From Alphaproteobacteria bacterium (GTDB lineage Bacteria > Pseudomonadota > Alphaproteobacteria > Micavibrionales > Micavibrionaceae): 64,000 bases of DNA. The DNA lies in NCBI GenBank assembly GCA_021776025.1, contig JAJFGR010000012.1, positions 1 to 64,000 on the forward strand, in the 5' to 3' direction. The position numbers and the translations under genes were made by a program. The notes under the pieces were generated by a model that worked only from the letters and a program-made list of their open reading frames with translations, searched no databases and was not told the DNA's origin. Positions 8,979 through 17,674 of the stretch are shown here, one piece after another. Positions within the stretch are counted from its first letter, which is position 1, and each line of letters opens with the position of its first letter.

Positions 8979-10660
8979 TATCCAACTCCCGCATAAGGGA
9001 AAGCATCTTTGGATGGCATTTTGCGCTCAATATTTTCAATTTCAGAAACGCGTTCTTTAAAACCAAATTTCTTCTGCGCCTCATCCACCGCCATTTCTAC
9101 AAGCTGCTTATGGCTTAATAAACCTAAAGGGGCCTGTTCGCTGTCGGGGTCAATATTTACACCGAGCATTTTGCCAGGCTGCAGGTCCCCATGCATAATA
9201 GCTAAATTGTGCAAATGGTTGCGCGCCTTATTACGCTCGTTTTCCAATTCAAGTCTGAATGCTTCTTGAAGATTAGGCGTTGCATCCATAATGCCTGGTT
9301 TAAATTTGAGATCTAACAAATTGGTATAGTTTGATCCTTCCTCCATAAGGTCATGGACCATACCGCGTTCTGATCCTGCGACCAGAATGTTCGGTGTGCT
9401 GGGATCATCTGCGCTGCCAAAAATTGTATAGGGTGTAGGGCGCATACCATTCAGATCTCCGCCAATCAAAATCGTTTTTCCATCAATCATAACGAACATG
9501 CCAGGCCCCTCCCATGAAGGGCTCAGCGTTTTTGTGAATTTGTATAACAGTGCTTCGTCTTCTGAAATTCCTGCACCAGGACGCACAGCTGGTGGAATCA
9601 AAAGTGTTTTTACGAGTGGCAAACTAACGCCAGCGTGATAAAGAAACTGTGCGGCGTTGTCCAAAATGTCAGAATCTGCTCCGGCCGTATTTAAAAGGTT
9701 TTCTAGGATATCATCCTTTCGATCACCAAAAGACCCGGCAAAAATCTTTTCAAGCTTAGACATGCCATTAATGTTGCCTTTAAGCGTGTTGATCTCACCA
9801 TTATGAGCCAATATGCGTTTAAAATGCGCGCGCCACCACGCTGGCGCTGTATTCGTAGAAAATCGTCCATGAAGGCCAACAAAGGCTGTTTTAAAATCTG
9901 GTTTTTGTAGGTCCAGATAAAGATCCATAAAGCGATGGCCAAGAGACAGGCTCTTATAAACCATCGTATTAGCACTCATGGAGGATATATGAAAATTATT
10001 GCGCCCTTCCCCGCTTAAATCTTTCTCCTTAATACGATTTTCAATATTGCGCTGTATAAAATACAAATCAGCATTAAAATCTTTTTTGCTTTGTCCCGGT
10101 TTTGGAAGGATCATTAATTGCTTAAGACGGGGATATGTATCTTTTCCAAGCTTTCCTAATTGATCCGCCGCAATAGGTGTTTCGCGCCATCTATACTCCT
10201 TGTAACCTGCTTTTTCCAATGTCGTTTGAATAATTTGTTTACAGCTATCTTCCAAAGTCGTTTGAATAATTTGTTTACAGTTTTCTTCGGTTTCATTCGA
10301 ATCGCGGGGAAAAAAGAAAACACCAACGCCCAAATCCCGGTCCTTACCTGTTTTGGAGTCTTTTAAAGAATCAGGAGGTGCACGCCTTAGATATTCTTTT
10401 TTCATAAACTCCTGAGGAATTTGGGTCATTATACCCACGCCGTCACTGGTCGCCAGTGCTGTGCCGTCGGGACCAATCTCACCATCGGAAGCCACACCAA
10501 TACGTGGATGCATTGTTGCCAGAGCCTTAATGGCCATTCTTAGAATATCATGGCTAGGTTCGCCTCTCAGGGACACAATAACGCCTACACCACACGCGCT
10601 GTGTTCTCTCTCTGCAGAAGAAAATTTGCGTATATTTTGATATGGATGTATACGGGACAT
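8978..10660 (-). CDS. gltB: glutamate synthase large subunit, N-terminal glutaminase part
   Basis: 560 residues. It has the class II amidotransferase fold of GltB, releasing ammonia from glutamine. The nucleophile is Cys23 in SACGVG, preceded by a short propeptide as in other GltB; GRFSTNTAPAWWRAH and AHNGEINTLKGNING are the substrate-site motifs. The chain ends (MPSKDAFPYAGVG) in the early central domain, and its TAA overlaps the ATG of the second part (TAATG), implying coupled translation. Residues near 145-168 contain a perfect-frame 12-residue duplication (CKQIIQTTLE twice). Neither half shows decay, so I read this as a split but working enzyme; a frameshift in an ancestor is the alternative. 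Confidence 0.85.
   Translation of the reverse strand: MSRIHPYQNIRKFSSAEREHSACGVGVIVSLRGEPSHDILRMAIKALATMHPRIGVASDGEIGPDGTALATSDGVGIMTQIPQEFMKKEYLRRAPPDSLKDSKTGKDRDLGVGVFFFPRDSNETEENCKQIIQTTLEDSCKQIIQTTLEKAGYKEYRWRETPIAADQLGKLGKDTYPRLKQLMILPKPGQSKKDFNADLYFIQRNIENRIKEKDLSGEGRNNFHISSMSANTMVYKSLSLGHRFMDLYLDLQKPDFKTAFVGLHGRFSTNTAPAWWRAHFKRILAHNGEINTLKGNINGMSKLEKIFAGSFGDRKDDILENLLNTAGADSDILDNAAQFLYHAGVSLPLVKTLLIPPAVRPGAGISEDEALLYKFTKTLSPSWEGPGMFVMIDGKTILIGGDLNGMRPTPYTIFGSADDPSTPNILVAGSERGMVHDLMEEGSNYTNLLDLKFKPGIMDATPNLQEAFRLELENERNKARNHLHNLAIMHGDLQPGKMLGVNIDPDSEQAPLGLLSHKQLVEMAVDEAQKKFGFKERVSEIENIERKMPSKDAFPYAGVG
10215..10286 (-). repeat. 36-bp in-frame tandem duplication within gltB N-part
   Basis: Units 10215-10250 and 10251-10286 differ at 3 of 36 positions. 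They encode two copies of a 12-residue stretch containing CKQIIQTTLE. The reading frame is kept. Confidence 0.9.
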
Positions 10661-10834
10661 TATTCTCCATTCATAGGCGCATGTTACCCTCTAGGTAGTT
10701 ATAAAACATGCCTAATTATCTATTGTTTGTGTACTAAGCGATGTTATTACCATAATTTAAAGCAAAGATGCAAGATGTTATTTCCAGTTCGAAAGAACGG
10801 AGAAGTGCGGGACTGAGAGCGCTTTTGGGCCAGA

Positions 10835-10899
10835 GCCCTTAATAATCGCTAAATGTGTTTTTGAAATCATAAAAGTGCAATAGACGATTTACACAAAAT
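10835..10899 (+). repeat. dispersed repeat, copy B (pairs with 1821-1885)
   Basis: Shares gcccttaataatc, aatcataaaagtg, aatag and cgatt blocks with copy A. It lies between the gltB promoter region and the 3' end of the exported-protein gene. The rest of this 246-bp gap has a GTTC-GAAA-GAAC mini-hairpin near 10787 and no other feature I can name. Confidence 0.5.
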
Positions 10900-10906
10900 T
10901 AGAAAC

Positions 10907-11659
10907 TTATTGGGCGCAGCCACTTGCGCCATTATAAGAACAATATGGATTAGGACAGACCGCATCATTATATTCCCCTGAGCCTCTGGCCACTGTGACC
11001 CCTGTCTCTATGGGCGTTCCGGTACATGACCCTGCCGTTATCAATGTATTATATGATTGTAGGCCATCTGCGCCGCCCGGGACAGCCGGTACAGCCGGTG
11101 GGAAAGTTGTTAAAGCGATGGCATCGGCCCAGCGATCATTTCTAGCAGCGCTGTCACAAGGCTCAGGCACTGTTCGAGGATCGCTAGCAGCTAACTCCTG
11201 AAATGTTTGGAAATAATCTATGTTAAAGTCGCTACATCTTGAAAAATCCCAAACTGCGTTCATAGCAGCACACGGCGCTGTCGCAGCTCCTGTATATGTG
11301 CCCCCGGCAAATGTGTGGGCGAAATTTTGGTCGATATACTCGGCTAGTGGTGTATATACAATCTGTTCGAAGGACGCATTCAAGGAAGGACTATCACTAA
11401 AAACACTACCGGCGACAGCTAGTTCATTTACAAGCTCGTTAAAACATGAATATTCCAAAACACTGTCGGGCTTTAGAATTAATCTTTCCGCCATCTCAAC
11501 TTCACGCTGGCCTTCCATCCATGCCCGGTCTTCTACAACCGTCATAAAATCCGGATCGCAGCCGGGATTCTCTATTATACCCACTGCATACCCTTGCGCA
11601 GGCATGCACAAAAGCACAAACAAAAGTAATAGTCTTGAAAACAAGGTCTTCGCCGTCAA
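10907..11659 (-). CDS. exported Cys-rich hypothetical protein
   Basis: 250 residues from a TTG start. A clear signal peptide is present (FSRLLLLFVLLC then PAQGYA, cleavage near residue 25). The mature part has nine Cys spread through it (PGCDP, YSCF, APCA, SRCSD, EPCD, GSCTG, AVCPN, PYCS, SGCAQ), suggesting several disulphides in the periplasm or outside. No family is recognised. The start is odd: a much better start (ATG at 11698 behind AAGGAGG) is in the same frame but separated by a TAA at 11663-11665, so the gene may carry a nonsense mutation or be coupled to an 11-codon leader. Its neighbours give no functional hint. Confidence 0.6.
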   Translation of the reverse strand: MTAKTLFSRLLLLFVLLCMPAQGYAVGIIENPGCDPDFMTVVEDRAWMEGQREVEMAERLILKPDSVLEYSCFNELVNELAVAGSVFSDSPSLNASFEQIVYTPLAEYIDQNFAHTFAGGTYTGAATAPCAAMNAVWDFSRCSDFNIDYFQTFQELAASDPRTVPEPCDSAARNDRWADAIALTTFPPAVPAVPGGADGLQSYNTLITAGSCTGTPIETGVTVARGSGEYNDAVCPNPYCSYNGASGCAQ

Positions 11660-11662
11660 AAT

Positions 11663-11698
11663 TTAATGCCCACAAACTAGAATTATACTCTCAGCCAT
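11663..11698 (-). other. 11-codon leader ORF with strong ribosome site
   Basis: ATG at 11698, then MAESIILVCGH and TAA at 11663-11665. The AAGGAGG motif (11708-11714 on the plus strand as CCTCCTT) lies 9 bases before the ATG. The next in-frame codons are ATT and the TTG start of the exported protein. Either this is a leader peptide, or the original start of the downstream gene with a stop acquired at codon 12. The rest of the gap up to coaD (11715-11886) is AT-rich without a recognised signal. Confidence 0.45.
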
Positions 11699-11886
11699 TT
11701 TAGCATACCTCCTTGTAAATAGCATAATTTATCTATTTTTGTGATTGCAACGGCACACGGAACAAACTTGCTAAACCCCTATAAACTATGAATTTTTTTT
11801 AGAGAATGTTGCTAAATATTAAATTTTCACGGATTTTGTTAAAAAGCTATAATATTACTATTGGGTTTTAGTATGAAGGTTTGCCT

Positions 11887-12399
11887 TTAGGCGTATTTTT
11901 TCTTTAGGGCGGCAGCGACCTGCGGCGTGACGAATTCTTCTATATCCCCACCCAAAGAACAAATCTCCTTTACGAAACTGGCGGACACAAACTGCCATTT
12001 TTCAGATGCCATGAGGAAGACCGTTTCAATATCCGGATCAAGCTTAGTATTCATGCCGGTGAGCTGAAATTCATATTCAAAGTCCGAGACCGCACGAAGA
12101 CCGCGGAAAATACACGAGGCGTTCACATCTTTAGCAAAATGAATAAGGAGGTTATCGAAGCTGCGCACTTCAATTTCACAGCCTTTTTTATTCATATTGA
12201 CGATGTCTTTCTCGATTAGAGCAACGCGCTCCTCATGATTGAAAAGCGGGCCCTTGCGGGCGTTATCAGCAACGCCGATGATAAGCTTGTCGACCATGCG
12301 GCTGGCGCGTTGAATGAGGTGCAGATGGCCCTTCGTCACAGGATCAAATGTGCCAGGGTAAACGCCGATGAGATATTTGCCGTTATTCTTCTGAGTCAT
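11887..12399 (-). CDS. coaD: phosphopantetheine adenylyltransferase
   Basis: 170 residues, the normal size. It makes dephospho-CoA from 4'-phosphopantetheine and ATP, the fourth step of CoA synthesis. The nucleotidyltransferase signature is [18 protein letters not shown] (TxGH motif), [15 protein letters not shown] lies in the middle, and the late motif reads [10 protein letters not shown] where most enzymes have (S/T)SSxVKE. The ATG lies 17 bp inside the end of gyrA, so the two are co-transcribed. The gyrA-coaD order is common in alphaproteobacteria. Confidence 0.95.
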   Translation of the reverse strand: MTQKNNGKYLIGVYPGTFDPVTKGHLHLIQRASRMVDKLIIGVADNARKGPLFNHEERVALIEKDIVNMNKKGCEIEVRSFDNLLIHFAKDVNASCIFRGLRAVSDFEYEFQLTGMNTKLDPDIETVFLMASEKWQFVSASFVKEICSLGGDIEEFVTPQVAAALKKKYA

Positions 12400-15190
12400 C
12401 TTCGACTTCTGGGCCTTCGGGAGATTCTGCGGCCTCTTCGCTGGCTGGAGCTTCTTCAGGCGCCTCTGCTACGGCTTCTGCGCCTTCTAAGCCTTCAGTC
12501 CCTTCCGGCAAATCGTCCTCGTCATCATCTTCCTGAATCAGCCAAGCGACGGAGACAACGTTTTCGTCTGTTCCGACTTTGAAGATTGTTACCCCTTGGG
12601 CGCTGCGGCCGGTGGTGCGGATATTTTCAACCGGTGTGCGGATGAGTTTACCCTGATCTGTAACAAGCATGATTTGGTGGCTGTCGGTGACCGGGAAGGT
12701 CGCGACGACTTCGCCGCCGTTTTTCTTGGTCAGGTTCATGTTGGTCACGCCCATGCCACCACGTCCAGAAACGCGGTATTCATAGGCGGAGGTACGTTTG
12801 CCGTAGCCTTTGTTGGAAACGGTGAGCACGATTTGCTCTTTTTCCAGCATTTCACGGAAGCGTTCTTCGGATAGCTCGAGATCTGTTTCCTCATATTCGA
12901 AGTCTTCATCGTCGCTGCCGACAACCTGCGAAGCCGCTTTTAGGTAGGCGTTGCGTTCATCGGGGGTGATGTCGAGATGTTTGAGGATGGACATTGATAT
13001 AACTTCGTCTTTCTTGTCCTTCAGCTTTACGCCGCGCACGCCGGTGGAATTCCGGCCCGCAAAGACGCGGATGTCAGTGACCGGGAAGCGGATGGCTTTG
13101 CCCATTCTTGTTGCCAGCATCACATCTTCATCTTCGGTACAAATTTTTACCGAAACAAGGCTTTCATCGTCTGCCAGTTTCATCGCGATCAATCCGTTGG
13201 AGCGAATATTGGCGAAGTCCGTCAGTTTGTTCCGGCGGACCGAACCGTGGGACGTTGCAAACATAATGTCCAGCCGTTCTATTACATCAGGATCTTCCGG
13301 CATACGCATGTAAACGCTGACTTTTTCCTCTTTCTCAAGAGGCAGAAGATTGATTATCGCCTTACCTTTGGATGTGGGTGAGCCGAGTGGCAATTGATAG
13401 ACCTTCATGCGGTGAACGATACCGCGCGAAGTGAAAAACAGGATCGGCGTATGGGTTGAGGCGACAAAAAGATCGGAGACAAAATCCTCGTCTTTGGTGG
13501 CCATACCGGCACGGCCTTTACCGCCACGGCGCTGCGCACGGTAGGTATCAAGCGGCACGCGCTTCACATAGCCTTCGTGGGTGATAGTGACAACCATATC
13601 TTCGCGCTGGATAAGGTCTTCCATATCCATTTCAAACTCAGCGTCACATAATTCAGAGCGGCGCGGGGTATTGAATTTTTCCTTCACTTCGCGGAGCTCT
13701 TCAACCAGAACTTCGAGCATTTTTTCGCGGTCAGCGAGGATGGCGAGATATTCGGCGATTTTATCGGTGATCTCTTTGAGTTCGCCAGCAATTTTATCGC
13801 GCTCAAGGCCTGTTAATCTGTGCAGGCGCAGTTCGAGGATGGCTTTGGCTTGCGCCTCGGACATTTGGTATTTGCCGTCCTCAACAGGGTGTTCAGGATC
13901 GTCGATTAACTCAATCAATGGCTCAATATCTTTTGCAGGCCATGGCTTGGCCATCAAACCTTCACGGGCTTCAGTCGGGTCTTTGGCGGCGCGGATCAGT
14001 TTTATAATCTCGTCAATATTAGCAACGGCGACAGCGAGACCAGCCAAGATGTGTGCACGGTCGCGAGCTTTGCCAAGTTCATAAACTGTGCGGCGGGTGA
14101 TGACCTCTTCGCGGAATTTCACGAAGGCCTTGATCATATCCCTGATCAGCATGGTTTGCGGCTTGCCGTTATGCAGCGCGACCATGTTACAAGCGAAGTT
14201 GCTTTGCAGCGCTGTGTGTTTAAATAATTGGTTCAGCACGACATCGGCAATAGCGCTGGTTTTAAGTTCAATAACAACGCGCACGCCGTCACGATCGGAT
14301 TCATCACGGATTTCGTGGATATCTTCGACAATTTTATCGCGGCCAACTTCACCGAGGCGTTCTAGCAATTTACCCTTGTTCACCTGATAGGGCACTTCGT
14401 GAACGATGATAGCTTCGCGCTTACCAATTTCCTCGATAGAGGTTTTGGCACGCATCACAACAGAACCGTTCCCGGTGTGGTAGGCCTTGTGGATGCCGTT
14501 TCTGCCCATAATATACGCGCCCGTCGGGAAATCCGGCCCGGGGATGATTTCCATGACCTGCTCTGTCGTCAGATCGGGGTTATCAACCATAGCCAGACAG
14601 GCATCAACAACCTCGCCAAGATTATGCGGCGGGATGTTTGTCGCCATACCAACAGCAATACCGCCAGCGCCATTGACCAGCAGATTGGGAATACGAGAAG
14701 GCAGAACGACAGGTTCGCTCATGCTTTCGTCATAGTTCGGGCGGAAGTCGACAGTTTCTTTATCAATATCGGCGAGAATTGTTTCTGCGGATTTATCCAT
14801 GCGCGCTTCGGTATAACGCATCGCAGCGGGACTATCGCCATCCATAGAACCAAAGTTCCCCTGCCCGTCAATCAGCGGCAGGCGAAGGCTCCAAGGCTGT
14901 GCCATACGGACAAGAGAGTCATAAATGGCTTGGTCACCATGCGGATGATATTTACCCATGACATCCCCGACGATACGGGCAGATTTTTTATAGGCCTTAT
15001 CGGAGGTATACCCGCCTTCGCGCATCGCAAAAAGAATGCGGCGGTGAACTGGCTTCAACCCATCGCGCACATCGGGCAGTGCGCGCGAAACAATCACGCT
15101 CATAGCGTAATCGAGATAGGATTGTTTCATCTCCTCTTCGAGGGAAATTGTCGGGAAAGTTTCGTCTTCGCTGACGGTGGAGTCACTCAT
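12383..15190 (-). CDS. gyrA: DNA gyrase subunit A
   Basis: 935 residues. It is the cleavage and rejoining subunit of gyrase, which introduces negative supercoils. The catalytic Tyr is Tyr126 in AAMRYTEAR; the GyrA box [10 protein letters not shown], which marks gyrase rather than topoisomerase IV, is present in the second half, followed by beta-pinwheel blades and an acidic tail. In the quinolone region the motif is [12 protein letters not shown]: the usual Ser at the position of E. coli Ser83 is Gln87, while the Asp (Asp91) is kept. The start has a symporter gene 38 bp upstream on the same strand. Confidence 0.97.
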   Translation of the reverse strand: MSDSTVSEDETFPTISLEEEMKQSYLDYAMSVIVSRALPDVRDGLKPVHRRILFAMREGGYTSDKAYKKSARIVGDVMGKYHPHGDQAIYDSLVRMAQPWSLRLPLIDGQGNFGSMDGDSPAAMRYTEARMDKSAETILADIDKETVDFRPNYDESMSEPVVLPSRIPNLLVNGAGGIAVGMATNIPPHNLGEVVDACLAMVDNPDLTTEQVMEIIPGPDFPTGAYIMGRNGIHKAYHTGNGSVVMRAKTSIEEIGKREAIIVHEVPYQVNKGKLLERLGEVGRDKIVEDIHEIRDESDRDGVRVVIELKTSAIADVVLNQLFKHTALQSNFACNMVALHNGKPQTMLIRDMIKAFVKFREEVITRRTVYELGKARDRAHILAGLAVAVANIDEIIKLIRAAKDPTEAREGLMAKPWPAKDIEPLIELIDDPEHPVEDGKYQMSEAQAKAILELRLHRLTGLERDKIAGELKEITDKIAEYLAILADREKMLEVLVEELREVKEKFNTPRRSELCDAEFEMDMEDLIQREDMVVTITHEGYVKRVPLDTYRAQRRGGKGRAGMATKDEDFVSDLFVASTHTPILFFTSRGIVHRMKVYQLPLGSPTSKGKAIINLLPLEKEEKVSVYMRMPEDPDVIERLDIMFATSHGSVRRNKLTDFANIRSNGLIAMKLADDESLVSVKICTEDEDVMLATRMGKAIRFPVTDIRVFAGRNSTGVRGVKLKDKKDEVISMSILKHLDITPDERNAYLKAASQVVGSDDEDFEYEETDLELSEERFREMLEKEQIVLTVSNKGYGKRTSAYEYRVSGRGGMGVTNMNLTKKNGGEVVATFPVTDSHQIMLVTDQGKLIRTPVENIRTTGRSAQGVTIFKVGTDENVVSVAWLIQEDDDEDDLPEGTEGLEGAEAVAEAPEEAPASEEAAESPEGPEVEDDSEE

Positions 15191-15228
15191 GTGTAAGCCT
15201 TGCTACTCTTATAGTTTTATAGTGTTTT

Positions 15229-16632
15229 CTATGATTCAGGTTTAATGTATTTTTCTAGCAAATATGAGAGCGCAAAGATAGCAAAACCTGTCACCATTCC
15301 GGGGACTAAATCCATAAGCTGAGCGTGCAGACCGAGGCCATGACGCCAATAAACAGCGACGCCAAAACCGGCGACCATCATCGTTACGGCCAAACACTGT
15401 GATGGGCGGGCGCCGAGGAGCATAAGAACCACCAAAGGTGCGACTGCTGAAGCCATGCCACCCCACGCCAAAACGACCAGTGAGAGTACGTTTTGGCTAG
15501 CCATCAAGGCAATTGTGACGATGAAGGCGATCACGATAACTGTACCCAGCCGCGCAAAGACGTAAGAATTGCGGAGCTGTGGGAATACATGTTGGGTGAG
15601 GGCCGAAGAAGCGGCAAGGAGCAAGGAATCAGCTGTGGACATTGTGGCGGAAAACAGGCCCGCAACCATAAAACCAACGAATACTGGCGGCAAGAGATCT
15701 GCCCAGAGCGCGGGAATCGATAATTCAGCATCAAAACCGCCCTCTATTTCAGGAACCATCACGCGGGCGATGAAGCCAACCAACGTGGCCAAAAACAGCA
15801 CGCTCCAGCGCCAACCGAGATAAATACGCCTTGCGACTAGCAAATCCTCATCCGATTTTGCGACCATATGGCGTACCATCAATTGCGGCTGACCAAGAAC
15901 CCCTACCCCAAAGGCTAACCAGCCAATAAAGACTGAGATAAAGGACCCCTGAAACGGATCCACAAGTTTCGGGTCAATTGCTTTGAGCTGGTCATACAAC
16001 TCGCCAAAACCGCCAAGCTGATTCATCGCAACAAAGACCAAAATCAAGAGTGAAGCCATGATAATGATCGCCTGCACGGCATCGGTCCATATTGAGGCGC
16101 GGATACCCCCGGCCCAGCAATAAGCCAGCAGCACAGCCGCCCCAGTAAAGACAAAAATATTATAATCCCAATCAAACAGGCTCTGGCCGATTTTTGCGCC
16201 CGCGACAAGCTGCGCGCTACAATAGGTGCCCATGAAAATTACGGTGAGCATAGCGGTGATGACGGTGACAATCTGGAAGTCCTGACCGCTCAACTTTCCA
16301 ACAAGCGAGGGATAGGTATGGGCCTGCGTTTCAACACCTTTGCGGCGAACTTTATTACCAGAGATGATCCAGCCTATATGGTCGCCGACCATTAGCCCCA
16401 CAGTCGCAAACACTGCGGTAAGCCCTGCTGTATAAGCCAATCCGGCAAAACCGATGAAGGTTGCGCCGCTGGAAATTGTTGCACCATAAGATAGCGCGAC
16501 GAGCCAACCCGGCACATTGCGGGAAGCGAGAAAATAATCTTGGATATTGTTCTTGCGGAAAAATGATGCCGCCAAGCCAACCCCTGTAAAAAGGACAAAG
16601 AAGACTAAAAAGCTAATCAACATCACATTCAT
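15229..16632 (-). CDS. sodium:solute symporter (SSS/PutP family)
   Basis: 467 residues with about 13 hydrophobic helices. Members take up proline, pantothenate, sugars or carboxylates with sodium. The early DYFLASRNVPGWLVALSYGA stretch and the SSGATFIGFAG region after it are typical, as is FSATMSTADSLLLAASSALT in the second half, which holds Na+-coordinating Ser/Thr. The substrate cannot be told from the sequence. It sits between DUF2059 and gyrA in one direction with short gaps. Confidence 0.88.
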   Translation of the reverse strand: MNVMLISFLVFFVLFTGVGLAASFFRKNNIQDYFLASRNVPGWLVALSYGATISSGATFIGFAGLAYTAGLTAVFATVGLMVGDHIGWIISGNKVRRKGVETQAHTYPSLVGKLSGQDFQIVTVITAMLTVIFMGTYCSAQLVAGAKIGQSLFDWDYNIFVFTGAAVLLAYCWAGGIRASIWTDAVQAIIIMASLLILVFVAMNQLGGFGELYDQLKAIDPKLVDPFQGSFISVFIGWLAFGVGVLGQPQLMVRHMVAKSDEDLLVARRIYLGWRWSVLFLATLVGFIARVMVPEIEGGFDAELSIPALWADLLPPVFVGFMVAGLFSATMSTADSLLLAASSALTQHVFPQLRNSYVFARLGTVIVIAFIVTIALMASQNVLSLVVLAWGGMASAVAPLVVLMLLGARPSQCLAVTMMVAGFGVAVYWRHGLGLHAQLMDLVPGMVTGFAIFALSYLLEKYIKPES

Positions 16633-16646
16633 GCGAGGTTATATCC

Positions 16647-17078
16647 TTAAGGGCTTTTAGATTCCGTGCGAACTTTTATTAAAGCCTGGTCCAGCATCTG
16701 TATAATTTCCGGCGCTATTTTTCTATTGAGCTGCTCTTGTTTCTCTCCGGCGCTGCGCGCTTCGGGCTTAGAGTAATATTCAACCATAGCTTCGAGCTCT
16801 TTTAGTGTGAAAGTTTCGGCATAAGCATCGATTGATAACTTTTCCAAAGCTTGCGGCTTCATCACATTCAATACGGCTGTACGAAAAAGTTGCTGCTCTT
16901 TTTCCGAGTAAGCAAAGAGGTAATTGCTGATGTAAGACTCTATCGCTGAGTTTAGTTGCTCTTTTGCCGGACGGATTTCGAGCATTTGTTCAGCCAGCGT
17001 TAAACGCTGCGCAAAATCATCATCCTGCGCGTACGCAGGAAAACTCAAAATCAAACAAAAGAGAAGTGTTCTCAGCAT
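16647..17078 (-). CDS. DUF2059 periplasmic protein
   Basis: 143 residues. A signal peptide ends at AYA (about residue 17). The rest is helical, with the ETFTLKELEAMVEYYSKPE stretch characteristic of DUF2059. Function is unknown for the family. It ends 14 bp before the symporter gene and starts 3 bp after the ssb stop, so the three genes are probably co-transcribed. Confidence 0.85.
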   Translation of the reverse strand: MLRTLLFCLILSFPAYAQDDDFAQRLTLAEQMLEIRPAKEQLNSAIESYISNYLFAYSEKEQQLFRTAVLNVMKPQALEKLSIDAYAETFTLKELEAMVEYYSKPEARSAGEKQEQLNRKIAPEIIQMLDQALIKVRTESKSP

Positions 17079-17081
17079 GAC

Positions 17082-17567
17082 CTAGAACGGGATTTCGTCT
17101 TCCAGCTCATCAACGGGGGCTGGAGCAGCGGCGCCAGCGGCCTGTGCTGGTGCTCCTTGCGAATATCCGCCAGACTGGCTGTCACTAAATGAACCCGCAC
17201 CGGCATTATCATTGCCGCTGCGCCCATCAAGCATCACAAGCTTGGAATCAAAGCCTCTAAGCACAATCTCAGTTGTGTATTTTTTCTGACCATCCTGTTC
17301 CCATGAACGGGTTTGGAGCTGACCTTCCAAATAAATTTTTGCGCCTTTTTTCAGGTAGCTTTTACAAACATTCACAAGGCCGGGGCTGAAAATTACCACG
17401 CGGTGCCATTCGGTCTTTTCTTTTTTCTCGCCCGTGGCTTTATCTTTCCAGCTTTCGGATGTCGCGATAGAGAGGTTACAAACCTCATCGCCAGATTGCA
17501 TTGAACGTACCTCCGGGTCTGCACCCAAATTTCCAATCAAAGTCACTTTATTTAATGAACCAGCCAC
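17082..17567 (-). CDS. ssb: single-stranded DNA-binding protein
   Basis: 161 residues. An OB-fold occupies the first 110 residues ([44 protein letters not shown]), followed by a Gly/Ala/Gln-rich linker and the acidic tip DELEDEIPF, which docks repair and replication partners. It is divergent from uvrA across 107 bp, as in many alphaproteobacteria. I looked for a GTTC-N7-GTTC LexA box in this gap and found none. Confidence 0.97.
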   Translation of the reverse strand: MAGSLNKVTLIGNLGADPEVRSMQSGDEVCNLSIATSESWKDKATGEKKEKTEWHRVVIFSPGLVNVCKSYLKKGAKIYLEGQLQTRSWEQDGQKKYTTEIVLRGFDSKLVMLDGRSGNDNAGAGSFSDSQSGGYSQGAPAQAAGAAAPAPVDELEDEIPF

Positions 17568-17674
17568 GTTTTTACTCCTTCAAATCTTGAAATTAAGCGC
17601 TTACTATAGACCTACAGCGGCGTAATGCAAATAAGTATTGGACTTACACCCCCTCTTGTCCCATATATTTTTGC

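Noticed and set aside
10786-10799. GTTC-GAAA-GAAC hairpin upstream of gltB
   Set aside because: Only 4 bp of stem and no T-run; not a convincing terminator or operator.
14399-15196. Long plus-strand frame opposite gyrA
   Set aside because: Shadow of the gyrA codon pattern; no homology features in the translation.
17568-17674. LexA/SOS box between ssb and uvrA
   Set aside because: Searched for GTTC-N7-GTTC and related dyads; none found.
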